A DNA stretch of 26,969 nt from Massilia sp. UBA2604 (GTDB lineage: Bacteria; Pseudomonadota; Gammaproteobacteria; Burkholderiales; Burkholderiaceae_D). The stretch spans positions 29,118 to 56,086 of the forward strand of contig DDKG01000135.1 of NCBI GenBank assembly GCA_002339265.1, in the 5' to 3' direction. Shown here piece after piece: positions 1-9,212 of the stretch. Positions within the stretch are counted from its first letter, which is position 1. Each line of letters opens with the position of its first letter. The notes below the pieces were generated by a model, which had not been told where the DNA came from, searched no databases, and was given only the letters and a program-made list of their open reading frames with translations. Position numbers and translations under genes: made by a program.

Positions 1-2625
1 GAAGGCAAACTCGTCAACCGCTGGACCAGCACCGGTATGCTGTGTGCGTCCGCGGCGAGCAACGAAACGGGCTACATCACGCACAAAGCGATGCGTTCGA
101 TGGGCATGCTCGTCTTCGATAACCAGGCTCGCGTTTGACACGGACCTACGGTGGCCGGTCTGGCCCCGACGTTCGGACGTGGCGCGATGACCAACCATTG
201 GGTTGACATCAAGAATGCCGATGTAGTACTGATTATGGGCGGCAATGCCGCCGAAGCTCACCCCTGCGGTTTCAAGTGGGTGATCGAAGCCAAGCATCAC
301 AATAAAGCCAAGCTGGTCGTGGTCGACCCGCGCTTCACGCGTTCGGCCGCCATGAGCGACTATTACGCGCCGATCCGCGCTGGCTCCGACATCGCCTTCC
401 TGGGCGGCGTCATCAATTATCTGCTGAGTAACGACAAGATCCAGACCGAATACGTCCGGAACTACACCAATGCGTCGTTCATCGTCGGTCCCGACTTCTC
501 GTTCGAGGACGGCCTGTTCTCGGGCTACGATGAAGCCAAGCGCCGCTACGACAACAAGTCGTGGGGCTACGCCATGGGCGAAGACGGTTACGCCAAGGTC
601 GATCCGACCATGCAAGACCCGAATTGCGTCCTGCAGGTGATGAAGCGCCATTACTCGCGCTATACCCCGGAACAGGTCAGCAAGATCACCGGCACCCCGG
701 TCAAGCAATTCATGAAAGTCTGCGAGTACATCTCGTCGACGGCCGTGCCTGGCCGCGCCATGACGATCATGTACGCGCTGGGCTGGACGCAACACAGCCA
801 GGGTTCGCAGATCATCCGTACCGGCGCCATCATGCAGCTGCTGCTGGGTAACGTCGGCGTCGCCGGCGGTGGCCTGAACGCACTGCGCGGCCACTCGAAC
901 ATCCAGGGCCTGACCGACCTGGGCCTGCTGTCGAACTCGCTGCCGGGCTACCTGTCCCTGCCGACCGACAACGAGCAGGACATCGAGACCTATTACAAGC
1001 CGCGCGCGCTCAAGCCGCTGCGTCCGAACCAGATGAGCTACTGGCAGAACTATCCCAAGTTCTTCGTCAGCCTGCAAAAAGCCTGGTGGGGCGATGCCGC
1101 GACTGCGGAAAACAACTGGGCCTTCGACTACCTGCCGAAGATCGACAAGCTGTACGACGTGCTGCAGGCCTTCGAGCTGATGGGCCAGGGCAAGATGAAC
1201 GGCTATATCTGCCAGGGCTTCAACCCGGTGGGCTCCTTCCCTAACAAGAAGAAGATCATCGCCGGCCTGTCGAAGCTGAAATTCCTGGTGACGATGGATC
1301 CGCTGAACACCGAGACCTCGGAGTTCTGGAAGAACCACGGCGAGTCGAACGACGTCAACAGCGCCGAGATCCAGACCACCGTGTTCCGCCTGCCGACCAC
1401 CTGCTTCGCCGAGGAAGACGGTTCGCTGTCGAACTCGTCGCGCTGGCTGCAGTGGCACTGGAAGGGCGCCGAGGCGCCGTACGAGTCCAAGCCGGACATC
1501 GAGATCATCGCCGACCTGTTCACCCGCATGAAGAATGCGTACATCAAGGACGGCGGTGCCTTCCCTGACCCGATGGTGAACCTGGCCTGGCCGTACAAGA
1601 TCCCGCACAGCCCGTCGGCTGAAGAACTCGCGAAAGAGTTCAACGGCAAGGCGCTGGCCGACATCATGGATCCGAAGGATCCGAGCAAGGTGCTGGTCAA
1701 GAAGGGCGACCAGGTGCCGGGCTTCGGCGTGCTGCGCGACGATGGCACCACCGCCAGCGGCTGCTGGATCTATGCAGGTTCGTGGACCCAGGCCGGCAAC
1801 CAGATGGCCAACCGCGACAATGCCGACCCGTATGGCGTGGGTAACACGCTGGGCTGGGCATGGGCATGGCCGGCCAACCGCCGCGTGCTGTACAACGCCG
1901 CCTCGGCCGATCCGAAGACCGGCAAGCCGTGGAACCCGCACCGCAACCTGATCGCATGGAATGGCACCAGCTGGACCGGTTCCGACATTCCGGACATCCG
2001 TCCCGATGCGAATCCGGGCGACGAAGACCGCGTGCAGCCGTTCATCATGACGGCCGAGGGCGTGTCGCGCCTGTTCGCGCCGACCGGCATGGCCGAAGGT
2101 CCGCTGCCTGAGCACTACGAGCCGTTCGAGTCGCCGTTCCCGGTCAACCCGATGCACCCGAAAAACCCGAAAGCCCGTGCCAACCCGGCGGCGCGCGTGT
2201 TCAAGGGCGATATGGAAGCATTCGGCACCGCGAAGGACTTCCCGTACGTCGCGACCAGCTACCGCCTGACCGAGCACTTCCACTACTGGACCAAGAACGT
2301 GTTGTCCAACGCGATCATCCAGCCGGAACAGTTCGTGGAAATCGGCGAGGAACTGGCCAAGGCCAAGGGCATCAGCAATGGCGACATGGTCAAGGTGTCG
2401 TCGATGCGCGGCTACATCAAGGCCAAGTGCGTCGTCACCAAGCGCATTCCGCAGCTCGATTGCGACGGCATGAAGGTGGATACGGTCGGTTTGCCGAACC
2501 ACTGGGGCTTCGTCGGTTTGACCAAGCCGGGCTTCCTGGTGAACACGCTGACTCCGTTCGTGGGCGATGCGAATACCCAGACGCCTGAGTTCAAGTCGTT
2601 CCTGGTCAATATCGAAAGGGCTTAA
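1..2625 (+). CDS. fdnG: Formate dehydrogenase-N type alpha subunit, selenocysteine-containing (5' partial)
   Basis: This is the catalytic molybdenum bis-MGD subunit of a membrane-bound respiratory formate dehydrogenase, which oxidises formate to CO2 on the periplasmic side. Frame 1 is open from the window edge to TAA at 2623-2625 except for one in-frame TGA at 136-138. That TGA sits in the context NQARV-U-HGPTVA, the known Sec site of FdnG/FdoG (Sec196 in E. coli). The gene should therefore be read through as one CDS: an apparent start near 151 is an artefact of the Sec codon. About 874 residues are visible; by comparison with the roughly 1015-residue family, about 150 N-terminal residues (Tat signal, 4Fe-4S cysteines) lie upstream. 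Landmarks after Sec are FGRGAMTNHWVDIKNADVV and MGGNAAEAHP. The next gene starts 3 nt downstream. FdoG is the alternative name; sequence alone does not separate the two paralogues. Confidence 0.96.
136..175 (+). promoter_or_regulatory. Selenocysteine UGA codon and bacterial SECIS element in fdnG
   Basis: TGA at 136-138 is followed by a hairpin with stem GGCC (153-156) pairing with GGCC (162-165) around the apical loop GGTCT (157-161). Counted from the U of UGA, the loop GGUCU occupies positions 22-26, the same place as in the E. coli fdhF SECIS, and position 17 (152) is U, matching the bulged U needed for SelB binding. This element recruits SelB-GTP-Sec-tRNA to decode the UGA. The gene for SelB is in the same operon. 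Confidence 0.93.
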
Positions 2626-2628
2626 GTC

Positions 2629-3558
2629 ATGTCTTCACTACAATCTCTCGATATCGCGGCGCGCTCGGCCACTACGGCGACCACGCCCGTGGCCCGGACC
2701 CACAAGGCCGAAGTGGCCAAGCTGATCGACGTCTCCAGCTGCATCGGCTGCAAGGCCTGCCAGGTGGCGTGCATGCAGTGGAACGACCTGCGCGACGACG
2801 TCGGCGAAACCCATGGTACCTACGACAACCCGCGCGACCTGACGCCGCAGTCGTGGACGGTCATGAAGTACTCGGAAGTGGTCACCCAGACCCCTGACGA
2901 AGGCGACCGCCTCGAGTGGCTGATCCGCAAGGACGGCTGCATGCACTGCGACGAACCGGGCTGCCTGAAGGCCTGCCCGGCGCCGGGCGCGATCGTCAAG
3001 TACACCAACGGCATCGTCGACTTCATCAGCGAGAACTGCATCGGCTGCGGCTACTGCGTCGCTGGTTGCCCGTTCGACGTGCCGCGCATCAGCAAGGTGG
3101 ACTCGAAGGCCTATAAATGCTCGCTGTGCGCGGACCGCGTGGCAGTGAACATGGAACCGGCCTGCGTCAAGATCTGTCCTACCGGCGCCATCCGTTTCGG
3201 CACCAAGGAAGACATGATCGACTACGCAGCCGATCGCGTGGTCGACCTGAAGGAGCGCGGCTACCAGAACGCCGGCCTGTACAACCCGGCCGGCGTCGGC
3301 GGCACGCACGTGATGTACGTGCTGCAGCACGCCGACAAGCCGAACCTGTACTCGGGCCTGCCGGAAAACCCGACCATCAGCCCGACCGTGGCGCTGTGGA
3401 AGGGCGTGGCCAAGCCGCTGGGCGTGGCTGCGATGATCGGCGCTGCCGTGGCCGGTTTCTTCCACTACATGAAGGTCGGTCCGATCGAGACCACCGTGGA
3501 CGAACCGCCGGTGCAGCCGACGCCGGACGCTGATCAGCGCGAAGATACGCGCGTTTAA
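2629..3558 (+). CDS. fdnH: Formate dehydrogenase-N iron-sulfur beta subunit
   Basis: This electron-transfer subunit carries electrons from the Mo-pterin alpha subunit to the cytochrome b subunit. The 309 residues contain 16 cysteines in four ferredoxin-type groups: C38/41/44/48, C104/107/112/116, C137/140/143/147 and C164/167/179/183, enough for four 4Fe-4S clusters as in E. coli FdnH (294 aa). A C-terminal hydrophobic segment (around [19 protein letters not shown]) matches the single membrane anchor of the family, and the last 30 residues are polar. The start at 2629 has a purine-rich GAAAGGG just upstream, inside the end of fdnG. The 3-nt spacing to fdnG and 10-nt spacing to fdnI indicate one operon. 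Confidence 0.96.
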   Translation: MSSLQSLDIAARSATTATTPVARTHKAEVAKLIDVSSCIGCKACQVACMQWNDLRDDVGETHGTYDNPRDLTPQSWTVMKYSEVVTQTPDEGDRLEWLIRKDGCMHCDEPGCLKACPAPGAIVKYTNGIVDFISENCIGCGYCVAGCPFDVPRISKVDSKAYKCSLCADRVAVNMEPACVKICPTGAIRFGTKEDMIDYAADRVVDLKERGYQNAGLYNPAGVGGTHVMYVLQHADKPNLYSGLPENPTISPTVALWKGVAKPLGVAAMIGAAVAGFFHYMKVGPIETTVDEPPVQPTPDADQREDTRV

Positions 3559-3568
3559 GGAGAAGAAC

Positions 3569-4204
3569 ATGTATATCACTCGCTATCGCGACCGCACGCG
3601 GATGAACCACTGGGCCGTGGCCCTGCTGTTCATCTGCGCGGGTCTGACCGGGCTGGCACTGTTCCATCCTTCGATGTACTTCTTCAGCGCCTTCTTCGGC
3701 GGCGGCCAGTGGACCCGCATCCTGCACCCGTTCTTCGGGCTGTTCATGGTGCTGGGCTTCGTCTTCCTGTTCTTCGCCGTGGTGCGCGACAACTTCTGGA
3801 CCAAGCTCGATACCGAGTGGGTCAAGAAGGCGCCGACCATGGTGACGACCGGCGACGAGCACCACATGCCGCCGGTGCACAAGTACAACGCCGGCCAGAA
3901 GGGCGTGTTCTGGGTGTTCGCCATCAGCCTCGTGCTGCTCTTGATCACCGGCTTCATGTTCTGGCAGCCATGGTTCGCGGACTTCTTCCCGATCCCGCTG
4001 CGCCGTATCGCCATGCTGGTGCATGCAGTGGCAGCGTTCGCGCTGGTGCTGAGCGTGATCATCCACGTGTATGCCGCCATCTGGGTCAAGGGCTCGTTCC
4101 GCGCCATGACCCGTGGCACCGTGCACGAGGACTGGGCGAAGGCGCACCATCCGCTGTGGTATAAGGAAGTTACCCAAGACCGCACCACGCGCAAGAAACC
4201 TTAA
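3569..4204 (+). CDS. fdnI: Formate dehydrogenase-N cytochrome b556 gamma subunit
   Basis: This integral membrane subunit takes electrons from FdnH to reduce quinone. The 211 residues form about four transmembrane helices (roughly residues 15-34, 52-72, 112-131, 148-170). Histidines at 14, 53, 152 and 166 sit where the heme b ligands of E. coli FdnI (His18, 57, 155, 169) are found, with a shift of 3 to 4 residues. The ATG at 3569 follows a strong AAGGAG ribosome binding site. The gene is the last structural subunit before the maturation gene fdhE. Confidence 0.95.
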   Translation: MYITRYRDRTRMNHWAVALLFICAGLTGLALFHPSMYFFSAFFGGGQWTRILHPFFGLFMVLGFVFLFFAVVRDNFWTKLDTEWVKKAPTMVTTGDEHHMPPVHKYNAGQKGVFWVFAISLVLLLITGFMFWQPWFADFFPIPLRRIAMLVHAVAAFALVLSVIIHVYAAIWVKGSFRAMTRGTVHEDWAKAHHPLWYKEVTQDRTTRKKP

Positions 4205-4219
4205 GGACTTCACTGCTCC

Positions 4220-5251
4220 ATGAGTATTACCAAAGCAACACCGCTGCTCAGCCCGGAAGAAATCGCGGTCCGGTCCGGGCAGCAGATGCCCTACCTGCAC
4301 CTCCCGGTGCGGGCAGAGCTGTTCGCCACCCGTGAAACCCGCCTGCGTCAGCTGGCGGCCGGGCATGCGATGCGCGACTTCCTGCTGTTCGCCGCCGAAC
4401 TGGCGCACGTCCAGCATGAAGTCCTGCAGGACTACCCGGCCGTGGCGCTGCCGAGCGGCGACGACCTGCTGGCCGCCGGCCGCGCCGCCCAGGCGCCGCT
4501 GCCGGCGCCGCTGTGGCCGCGCGACCCGGCCTGGCGTGGGGCCTTGCGCCGCATGCTGGAGCTGCTGGTCCCGCGCCTCGCGGGCAGCCCGGCCTTAGCC
4601 GCGGTGCAGGCACTGCTGGTGCTTGAAGACGACCACCTCGAAGGCCAGGCCGAACTGCTGCTGCAAGGCGCAGCCGGCCTGGACATGAGTGCGGCGCCAT
4701 TGGTGGCGGCCGGCCTGCAGGTCTACTGGACCCATATGGTCCTGGCGATCCAGGATGCCCACGGCGCGGCGCGCCAGGAACCGTTCGGGCGCACGCTCGA
4801 CGTGACCTTGTGCCCGTGCTGCGGCAGCTTGCCGACCTCGTCGGTCACGCGCCTGGACGCCGGTGGCAGCCACTTCCGCTACCTGAATTGCGCACTGTGC
4901 TCGACGCAGTGGCATATGGTGCGGGTCAAGTGCAGCCACTGCCAGTCCACCAAGGGTATCCATTACCACTCGCTGCAGGCGGTGGCCACCGATGGCGCGC
5001 AGGAAGACACGGCGAAGGCATCGGTCCAGGCCGAAACCTGCGACGAGTGCGGCCACTACCTCAAGATCGTGCGCATGGAGAGGGATCTCCACGTCGATCC
5101 GGTGGCCGACGACGTGGCGACCCTGACACTGGATATCCTGGTGTCCGAGGCCGGCTTCCAGCCGCATGGCGTCAATCTGCTGCTGCTCACGGGCGGCGAA
5201 GAAGGGCCGTCGGACGACGACGGCGCATCCAATCAATCCAGGAGTAATTGA
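4220..5251 (+). CDS. fdhE: Formate dehydrogenase accessory protein FdhE
   Basis: This cytoplasmic maturation and proofreading factor is needed for active membrane-bound, Tat-exported formate dehydrogenases. The 343-residue product carries the family cysteine pairs: CPCCGS, then CALC, then CSHC, and CDECGHYLK near the C-terminus, consistent with two rubredoxin-like metal sites. It is somewhat longer than E. coli FdhE (309 aa), mostly in an Ala/Leu/Pro-rich N-terminal half. The ATG at 4220 lies about 12 nt after an AAGGA motif, slightly long spacing. It is 15 nt behind fdnI and 2 nt before the selA start, so it is cotranscribed with its client and the Sec genes. Confidence 0.93.
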   Translation: MSITKATPLLSPEEIAVRSGQQMPYLHLPVRAELFATRETRLRQLAAGHAMRDFLLFAAELAHVQHEVLQDYPAVALPSGDDLLAAGRAAQAPLPAPLWPRDPAWRGALRRMLELLVPRLAGSPALAAVQALLVLEDDHLEGQAELLLQGAAGLDMSAAPLVAAGLQVYWTHMVLAIQDAHGAARQEPFGRTLDVTLCPCCGSLPTSSVTRLDAGGSHFRYLNCALCSTQWHMVRVKCSHCQSTKGIHYHSLQAVATDGAQEDTAKASVQAETCDECGHYLKIVRMERDLHVDPVADDVATLTLDILVSEAGFQPHGVNLLLLTGGEEGPSDDDGASNQSRSN

Positions 5252-5253
5252 TC

Positions 5254-6705
5254 ATGTCGCTCGACGAGTCCGTGGTCCACGGCTCGAAGGCGACAGTCAA
5301 GGATCTGCCTTCGATCGATAAACTGCTGCGCCTGCCATCCGTGCAGGCGCTGGTTTCCATCCACGGCCATACCCTGGTCGCGGTGGAAGCGCGCGCACAG
5401 GTGGATAGCCTGCGCGCGCAGGCATTGAGCGGCGTGCTCCCTGCGAGCGCGCTGCTGCCCGATGCACTCGGCCAGTCGCTGGCCGGGCGTGTCGCCGAAC
5501 GCCTGGCGCCGAACATGCGCCGGGTGATCAACCTGACCGGTACGGTCATCCATACCAATCTCGGACGCGCCGTCCTGCCGCGAGCGGCAATCGACCACCT
5601 GGTCGCGATGATGGCCGGCCCGAATAACCTCGAATACGACCTCGACAGCGGCTCACGCGGCGATCGCGACAGCATCGTCGAAGGCCTGCTGTGCGAGATC
5701 ACCGGCGCCGAAGCCGCGACCGTGGTCAACAACAACGCCGCCGCCGTGCTGCTGTCGCTGGCCGCCCTGGGCGGTGGCCGCGAAGCGATCGTCTCGCGCG
5801 GCGAGCTGGTCGAAATCGGCGGCGCCTTCCGCATGCCGGACGTGATGGCCAGCGCCGGCGCCCACATGGTCGAGGTGGGGACTACCAACCGCACCCATCT
5901 GGCGGACTACGAACGCGCGATCAACGAGCGCACGGCGCTGCTGATGAAGGTCCATACCAGCAATTACGCGGTGCAGGGCTTCACCAGCTCGGTGTCGGAA
6001 GCGGAACTCGCGCCGCTGGCGAAAGCCCGTGGCGTGGCCCTGGTCAGCGACCTGGGCAGCGGTTCGCTGATCGACATGGGCAAGTACGGCCTGCCGCAGG
6101 AGCCGACGCCGCAGCAGATGCTGGCAGCCGGCTGCGACGTGGTCACCTTCTCGGGCGACAAGCTGCTGGGCGGGCCGCAGGCCGGCCTGATTGTCGGCTC
6201 CAGGGAATTCGTCACCCGCATCCGCAAGTTTCCGATGAAGCGCGCGCTGCGCCTGTCGAAACTGCCGCTGGCGGCGCTGGAAGCGACCCTGCGGCTGTAC
6301 CTGCAGCCCGAGCTGCTGGTGCGCGAGTTGCCGACCCTGCGCTGGCTGACCCGCACCCAGGAGCAGGTGGGGACGAGCGCCAACGCCATCCTGGGACCGC
6401 TGCGCGAGGCGCTGGCGCCGCGCTATACGGTGACCCTGGAAACGATGCTGAGCCAGATCGGCTCGGGTTCGCTGCCGATCGACCGCCTGCCGTCGAGCGG
6501 GGTCGCCATTGCCCCGAACCTGTCCGGCAAGCGCGGCATGGGCACGGCGCTCGACGCCCTGGCCGAGGCCTTGCGCGGCTTGCCGCTGCCGGTGATCGGC
6601 CGCATCGCCGACGACCGCCTGCTGCTCGACTGCCGCTGCATCGACGACCCGGCCGAACTGCTGGGCCAGCTCGGCGCGCTGCGCCAGGCGCTGGTCGCAG
6701 ACTGA
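5254..6705 (+). CDS. selA: L-seryl-tRNA(Sec) selenium transferase
   Basis: SelA is a PLP enzyme that converts Ser-tRNA(Sec) to Sec-tRNA(Sec) using selenophosphate. The 483-residue product has the family core [16 protein letters not shown], the region around NNNAAAVLL, and the PLP-lysine motif [13 protein letters not shown], in which the lysine is residue 303 (E. coli Lys295). An in-frame TTG at 5248 is possible, but the GGAG at 5241-5244 is only 3 nt from it and 9 nt from the ATG at 5254, so 5254 is preferred. It lies directly between fdhE and selB. It needs SelD for selenophosphate, and no selD is seen here. Confidence 0.96.
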   Translation: MSLDESVVHGSKATVKDLPSIDKLLRLPSVQALVSIHGHTLVAVEARAQVDSLRAQALSGVLPASALLPDALGQSLAGRVAERLAPNMRRVINLTGTVIHTNLGRAVLPRAAIDHLVAMMAGPNNLEYDLDSGSRGDRDSIVEGLLCEITGAEAATVVNNNAAAVLLSLAALGGGREAIVSRGELVEIGGAFRMPDVMASAGAHMVEVGTTNRTHLADYERAINERTALLMKVHTSNYAVQGFTSSVSEAELAPLAKARGVALVSDLGSGSLIDMGKYGLPQEPTPQQMLAAGCDVVTFSGDKLLGGPQAGLIVGSREFVTRIRKFPMKRALRLSKLPLAALEATLRLYLQPELLVRELPTLRWLTRTQEQVGTSANAILGPLREALAPRYTVTLETMLSQIGSGSLPIDRLPSSGVAIAPNLSGKRGMGTALDALAEALRGLPLPVIGRIADDRLLLDCRCIDDPAELLGQLGALRQALVAD

Positions 6706-6723
6706 ACAACCAAAGGATTTCGC

Positions 6724-8640
6724 ATGATCGTCGGCACCGCCGGACACATTGACCACGGCAAGACGGCGCTGGTGCGCGCACTGACGGGCATCGACGCCGA
6801 CCGCCTGCCGGAAGAGAAAAAGCGCGGCATCACCATCGAACTGGGCTATGCCTGGATGCCGCTCGAGGATGGCAACCGGATCGGCTTCGTCGACGTGCCG
6901 GGCCACGAAAAGCTGGTGCGCACGATGGTGGCCGGCGCCAGCGGCATCGATTTCGGCCTGCTCCTGATCGCGGCCGACGACGGCCCGATGCCGCAGACGA
7001 TCGAGCATGCGACCATCCTGTCGCTGCTCGGCGTGCGGCGCGGCGCCGCCGTGATCACCAAGATCGACCGCGTCGACGATGCGCGCCTGGCCGAGACCGA
7101 AGCGGCGGTGCGCGGCCTGCTGGCCAGCGCCGGGCTGGAAGATTATCCGGTAGTGCAGGTATCCAGCGTGCGCGGCGACGGCATCGAGGCGCTGCGCGCG
7201 CGGCTGGTGCAGGCGCTGCAGGCGGCCCCTGGCGATGGCGTGCCCGGCGCCGCCTTCCGCATGGGCCTGGATCGGGCGTTCACGCTGGACGGCGTCGGCA
7301 CCGTGGTCGCCGGCAGCGTCTCGAGCGGCAAGGTGGCCATCGGCGACGGCCTCGCACTGGCAGCCAGCCCGGACGAGGAGTACCGCGTGCGCAGCCTGCA
7401 GGTGCACAGCCGCGCCGCGCAAGAGGCGCATGCCGGCCAGCGCTGCGCCGTCGGCCTGGCGGGACTGGAACGCAGCGACGAGCTGCGTGGCCAGGTGCTG
7501 TGCGACCCGGCCATCGCGCTGACCACCCAGCGCATCGACGTCTGGCTGCAGGTGGCGGCGACCGAGGAAAAGGCGCTGCGCTCGGGCACCCTGGTGCACC
7601 TGCACGCCGCGACCCAGGATTGCCTGGCCACGGTCGCGGTGCTGGGGCAACCGTCGATCGCGCCGGGCGCGGCGGCGCCGGCGCAGCTGGTCTTGCACAA
7701 GCCGGCCAATGTCTGGCACGGCGACCGTTTCATCCTGCGCGACGCCTCGGCGATTCGCACCGTGGCCGGCGGCGCGGTGCTCGATCCGCTGGGCCCGGTG
7801 CGCTACCGCCAGACGCCGGAACGCCTTGCTTATCTGGAGTCCCAGCGCGCAGACGATCCGATGACGCGGCTGCTGGGCGCGCTGGCCCAGGCCCAGTACG
7901 GCGTCAACGGCGCGACCTGGTTGCGCAGTAGCGGACTGGCGCGCTGGCCGTTCGACCTGGCCGGTGTGCCGGACATCGTGGTCGGCGCCGGCGGCGAATG
8001 GCTGATTTCGCGCGCGCGGCTGCAGGAAAACGAGGCCGGCCTGCTGCAGGCGTTGGCCGACTTCCATGCGAAACATCCGGACGAGATCGGCCCCGACCTG
8101 CTGCGCGCGCGGCGCCTGGCCGCGCCGCGCATGCCCGAGGCGCTGTGGCTGCAGCTGACCGATCACATGATTGCGGCTGGCAGTATTGCGCGCCGCAACG
8201 GCTTCCTGCACCTGCCGGAGCACGGCGTGGCCCTGCGCGCGGCCGAACAGGTGGTGGCCGAACACGCCTTGCCGAAACTGCTGGACGGACGCTTCGATCC
8301 GCCCTGGGTACGCGACATCGCCCAGACCGCGCGCCTGCCCGAAGTGCAGGTGCGCCAGGTGCTGGGCCGCATGGCGCGCGGCGGCGACGTGTACCAGGTG
8401 GTCAAGGATTTGTTCTATCACCCGGCCGTGATGCAGGAGGCGGCCGACCTGGTGCGCCGCCTGGCGCGCGAGGATGCGCAAGGCCAGGTCACGGCGGCGC
8501 GCTTCCGCGACGAGACCGGCCTGGGCCGCAAGCGCGCGATCCAGATCCTGGAGTTCTTCGACCGGATCGGTTTCTTGCGGCGGGTCGGCGACGTGCACCT
8601 GTTACGGCCGGGGACGTTGCTGTTTCCGGCGAAGGACTAG
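6724..8640 (+). CDS. selB: Selenocysteine-specific translation elongation factor SelB
   Basis: SelB is an EF-Tu-like GTPase that binds Sec-tRNA(Sec) and the SECIS hairpin. The 638 residues include G1 GHIDHGKT (7-14), switch I RGITIELG (34-41), G3 DVPGHEK (57-63) and G4 as TKID. EF-Tu-like domains II and III follow, then a C-terminal series of winged helices ending in a [18 protein letters not shown] helix-turn-helix, the mRNA-binding part. E. coli SelB is 614 aa. The ATG at 6724 follows AAAGGA. The last 39 nt overlap, antisense, the 3' end of the PEP-CTERM gene. Confidence 0.96.
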   Translation: MIVGTAGHIDHGKTALVRALTGIDADRLPEEKKRGITIELGYAWMPLEDGNRIGFVDVPGHEKLVRTMVAGASGIDFGLLLIAADDGPMPQTIEHATILSLLGVRRGAAVITKIDRVDDARLAETEAAVRGLLASAGLEDYPVVQVSSVRGDGIEALRARLVQALQAAPGDGVPGAAFRMGLDRAFTLDGVGTVVAGSVSSGKVAIGDGLALAASPDEEYRVRSLQVHSRAAQEAHAGQRCAVGLAGLERSDELRGQVLCDPAIALTTQRIDVWLQVAATEEKALRSGTLVHLHAATQDCLATVAVLGQPSIAPGAAAPAQLVLHKPANVWHGDRFILRDASAIRTVAGGAVLDPLGPVRYRQTPERLAYLESQRADDPMTRLLGALAQAQYGVNGATWLRSSGLARWPFDLAGVPDIVVGAGGEWLISRARLQENEAGLLQALADFHAKHPDEIGPDLLRARRLAAPRMPEALWLQLTDHMIAAGSIARRNGFLHLPEHGVALRAAEQVVAEHALPKLLDGRFDPPWVRDIAQTARLPEVQVRQVLGRMARGGDVYQVVKDLFYHPAVMQEAADLVRRLAREDAQGQVTAARFRDETGLGRKRAIQILEFFDRIGFLRRVGDVHLLRPGTLLFPAKD

Positions 8641-9189
8641 CAGGCCGGCGCCGGCCAGCATCAGGGCCAGCGAGCCGGGTTCCGGCACCTGCGCCGGATC
8701 CACGAAAGTGAAGTCGTCCATTGCATACGAGCCCTGGGCGCCGGTGCGCACGACCACCGCATCGATGGCGCCAGTCCACCCGGCGTCCAGGAAGGCCGAT
8801 GCACTTGACAGTTGCAGCGACGCCGAGCTGGCGACCAGCTGGCCCGCGAAGTAGAGGTCGAAGCTTACGCTGCTGTCCTCATATCCCGAAAACCAGGCGC
8901 CGTTGAACACCGTCGGCGCCAGGAAGCGGATGGTGCTCGCGATCGGCCCGCCGTCGGTCCAGTCGGTCGTCACCTGGCCCAGGCCGGAGTGCGGAGTGAA
9001 TGGCGCTCCTTCTGCGGTAAAGACGTTCAGGCCGGACGCCGACCAGTCCAGGCCTCCGTAATTGCCGGGCACCGCGGCAAATCCGTCGGGGCCGACTATG
9101 TCGTCGAAGTTCAATACGGCGGCCGATGCAAAGGGCGCGCATAGCGCGATGGCGGCGGCGGCTGCGAAGTTGCGAATCGTGGATTGCAT
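8602..9189 (-). CDS. PEP-CTERM sorting domain protein, function unknown
   Basis: This is a probable exported, exosortase-processed surface protein of 195 residues. It has an N-terminal signal peptide (MQSTIRNFAAAAAIALC, cleavage near AFASA/AVL), a Ser/Thr/Gly-rich beta-type ectodomain without a motif I recognise, and a textbook C-terminal sorting signal: VPEPGS from residue 168, a hydrophobic helix, then an RRK basic tail. Two ATGs are possible (9195 and 9189). AAAGGA directly abuts the first and is 6 nt from the second, so 9189 is chosen. It is 23 nt downstream of the phospholipase C gene and probably cotranscribed with it. Its last 12 codons and stop lie antisense within selB. No exosortase gene is in the window. 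Confidence 0.88.
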   Translation of the reverse strand: MQSTIRNFAAAAAIALCAPFASAAVLNFDDIVGPDGFAAVPGNYGGLDWSASGLNVFTAEGAPFTPHSGLGQVTTDWTDGGPIASTIRFLAPTVFNGAWFSGYEDSSVSFDLYFAGQLVASSASLQLSSASAFLDAGWTGAIDAVVVRTGAQGSYAMDDFTFVDPAQVPEPGSLALMLAGAGLLVLRRKQQRPRP

Positions 9190-9212
9190 GATCATTCCTT
9201 TCAAATATTCGT

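Noticed and set aside
151..2625. fdnG starting at GTG 151
   Set aside because: The frame continues upstream through the TGA at 136-138 with conserved FdnG sequence on both sides and a SECIS after it; 151 only follows the Sec codon.
5653..8598. Long minus-strand open frame (981 codons) opposite selA/selB
   Set aside because: High GC makes antisense frames open; the translation is Arg/Gln/His/Ala-rich and shadows the well-supported selA and selB genes.
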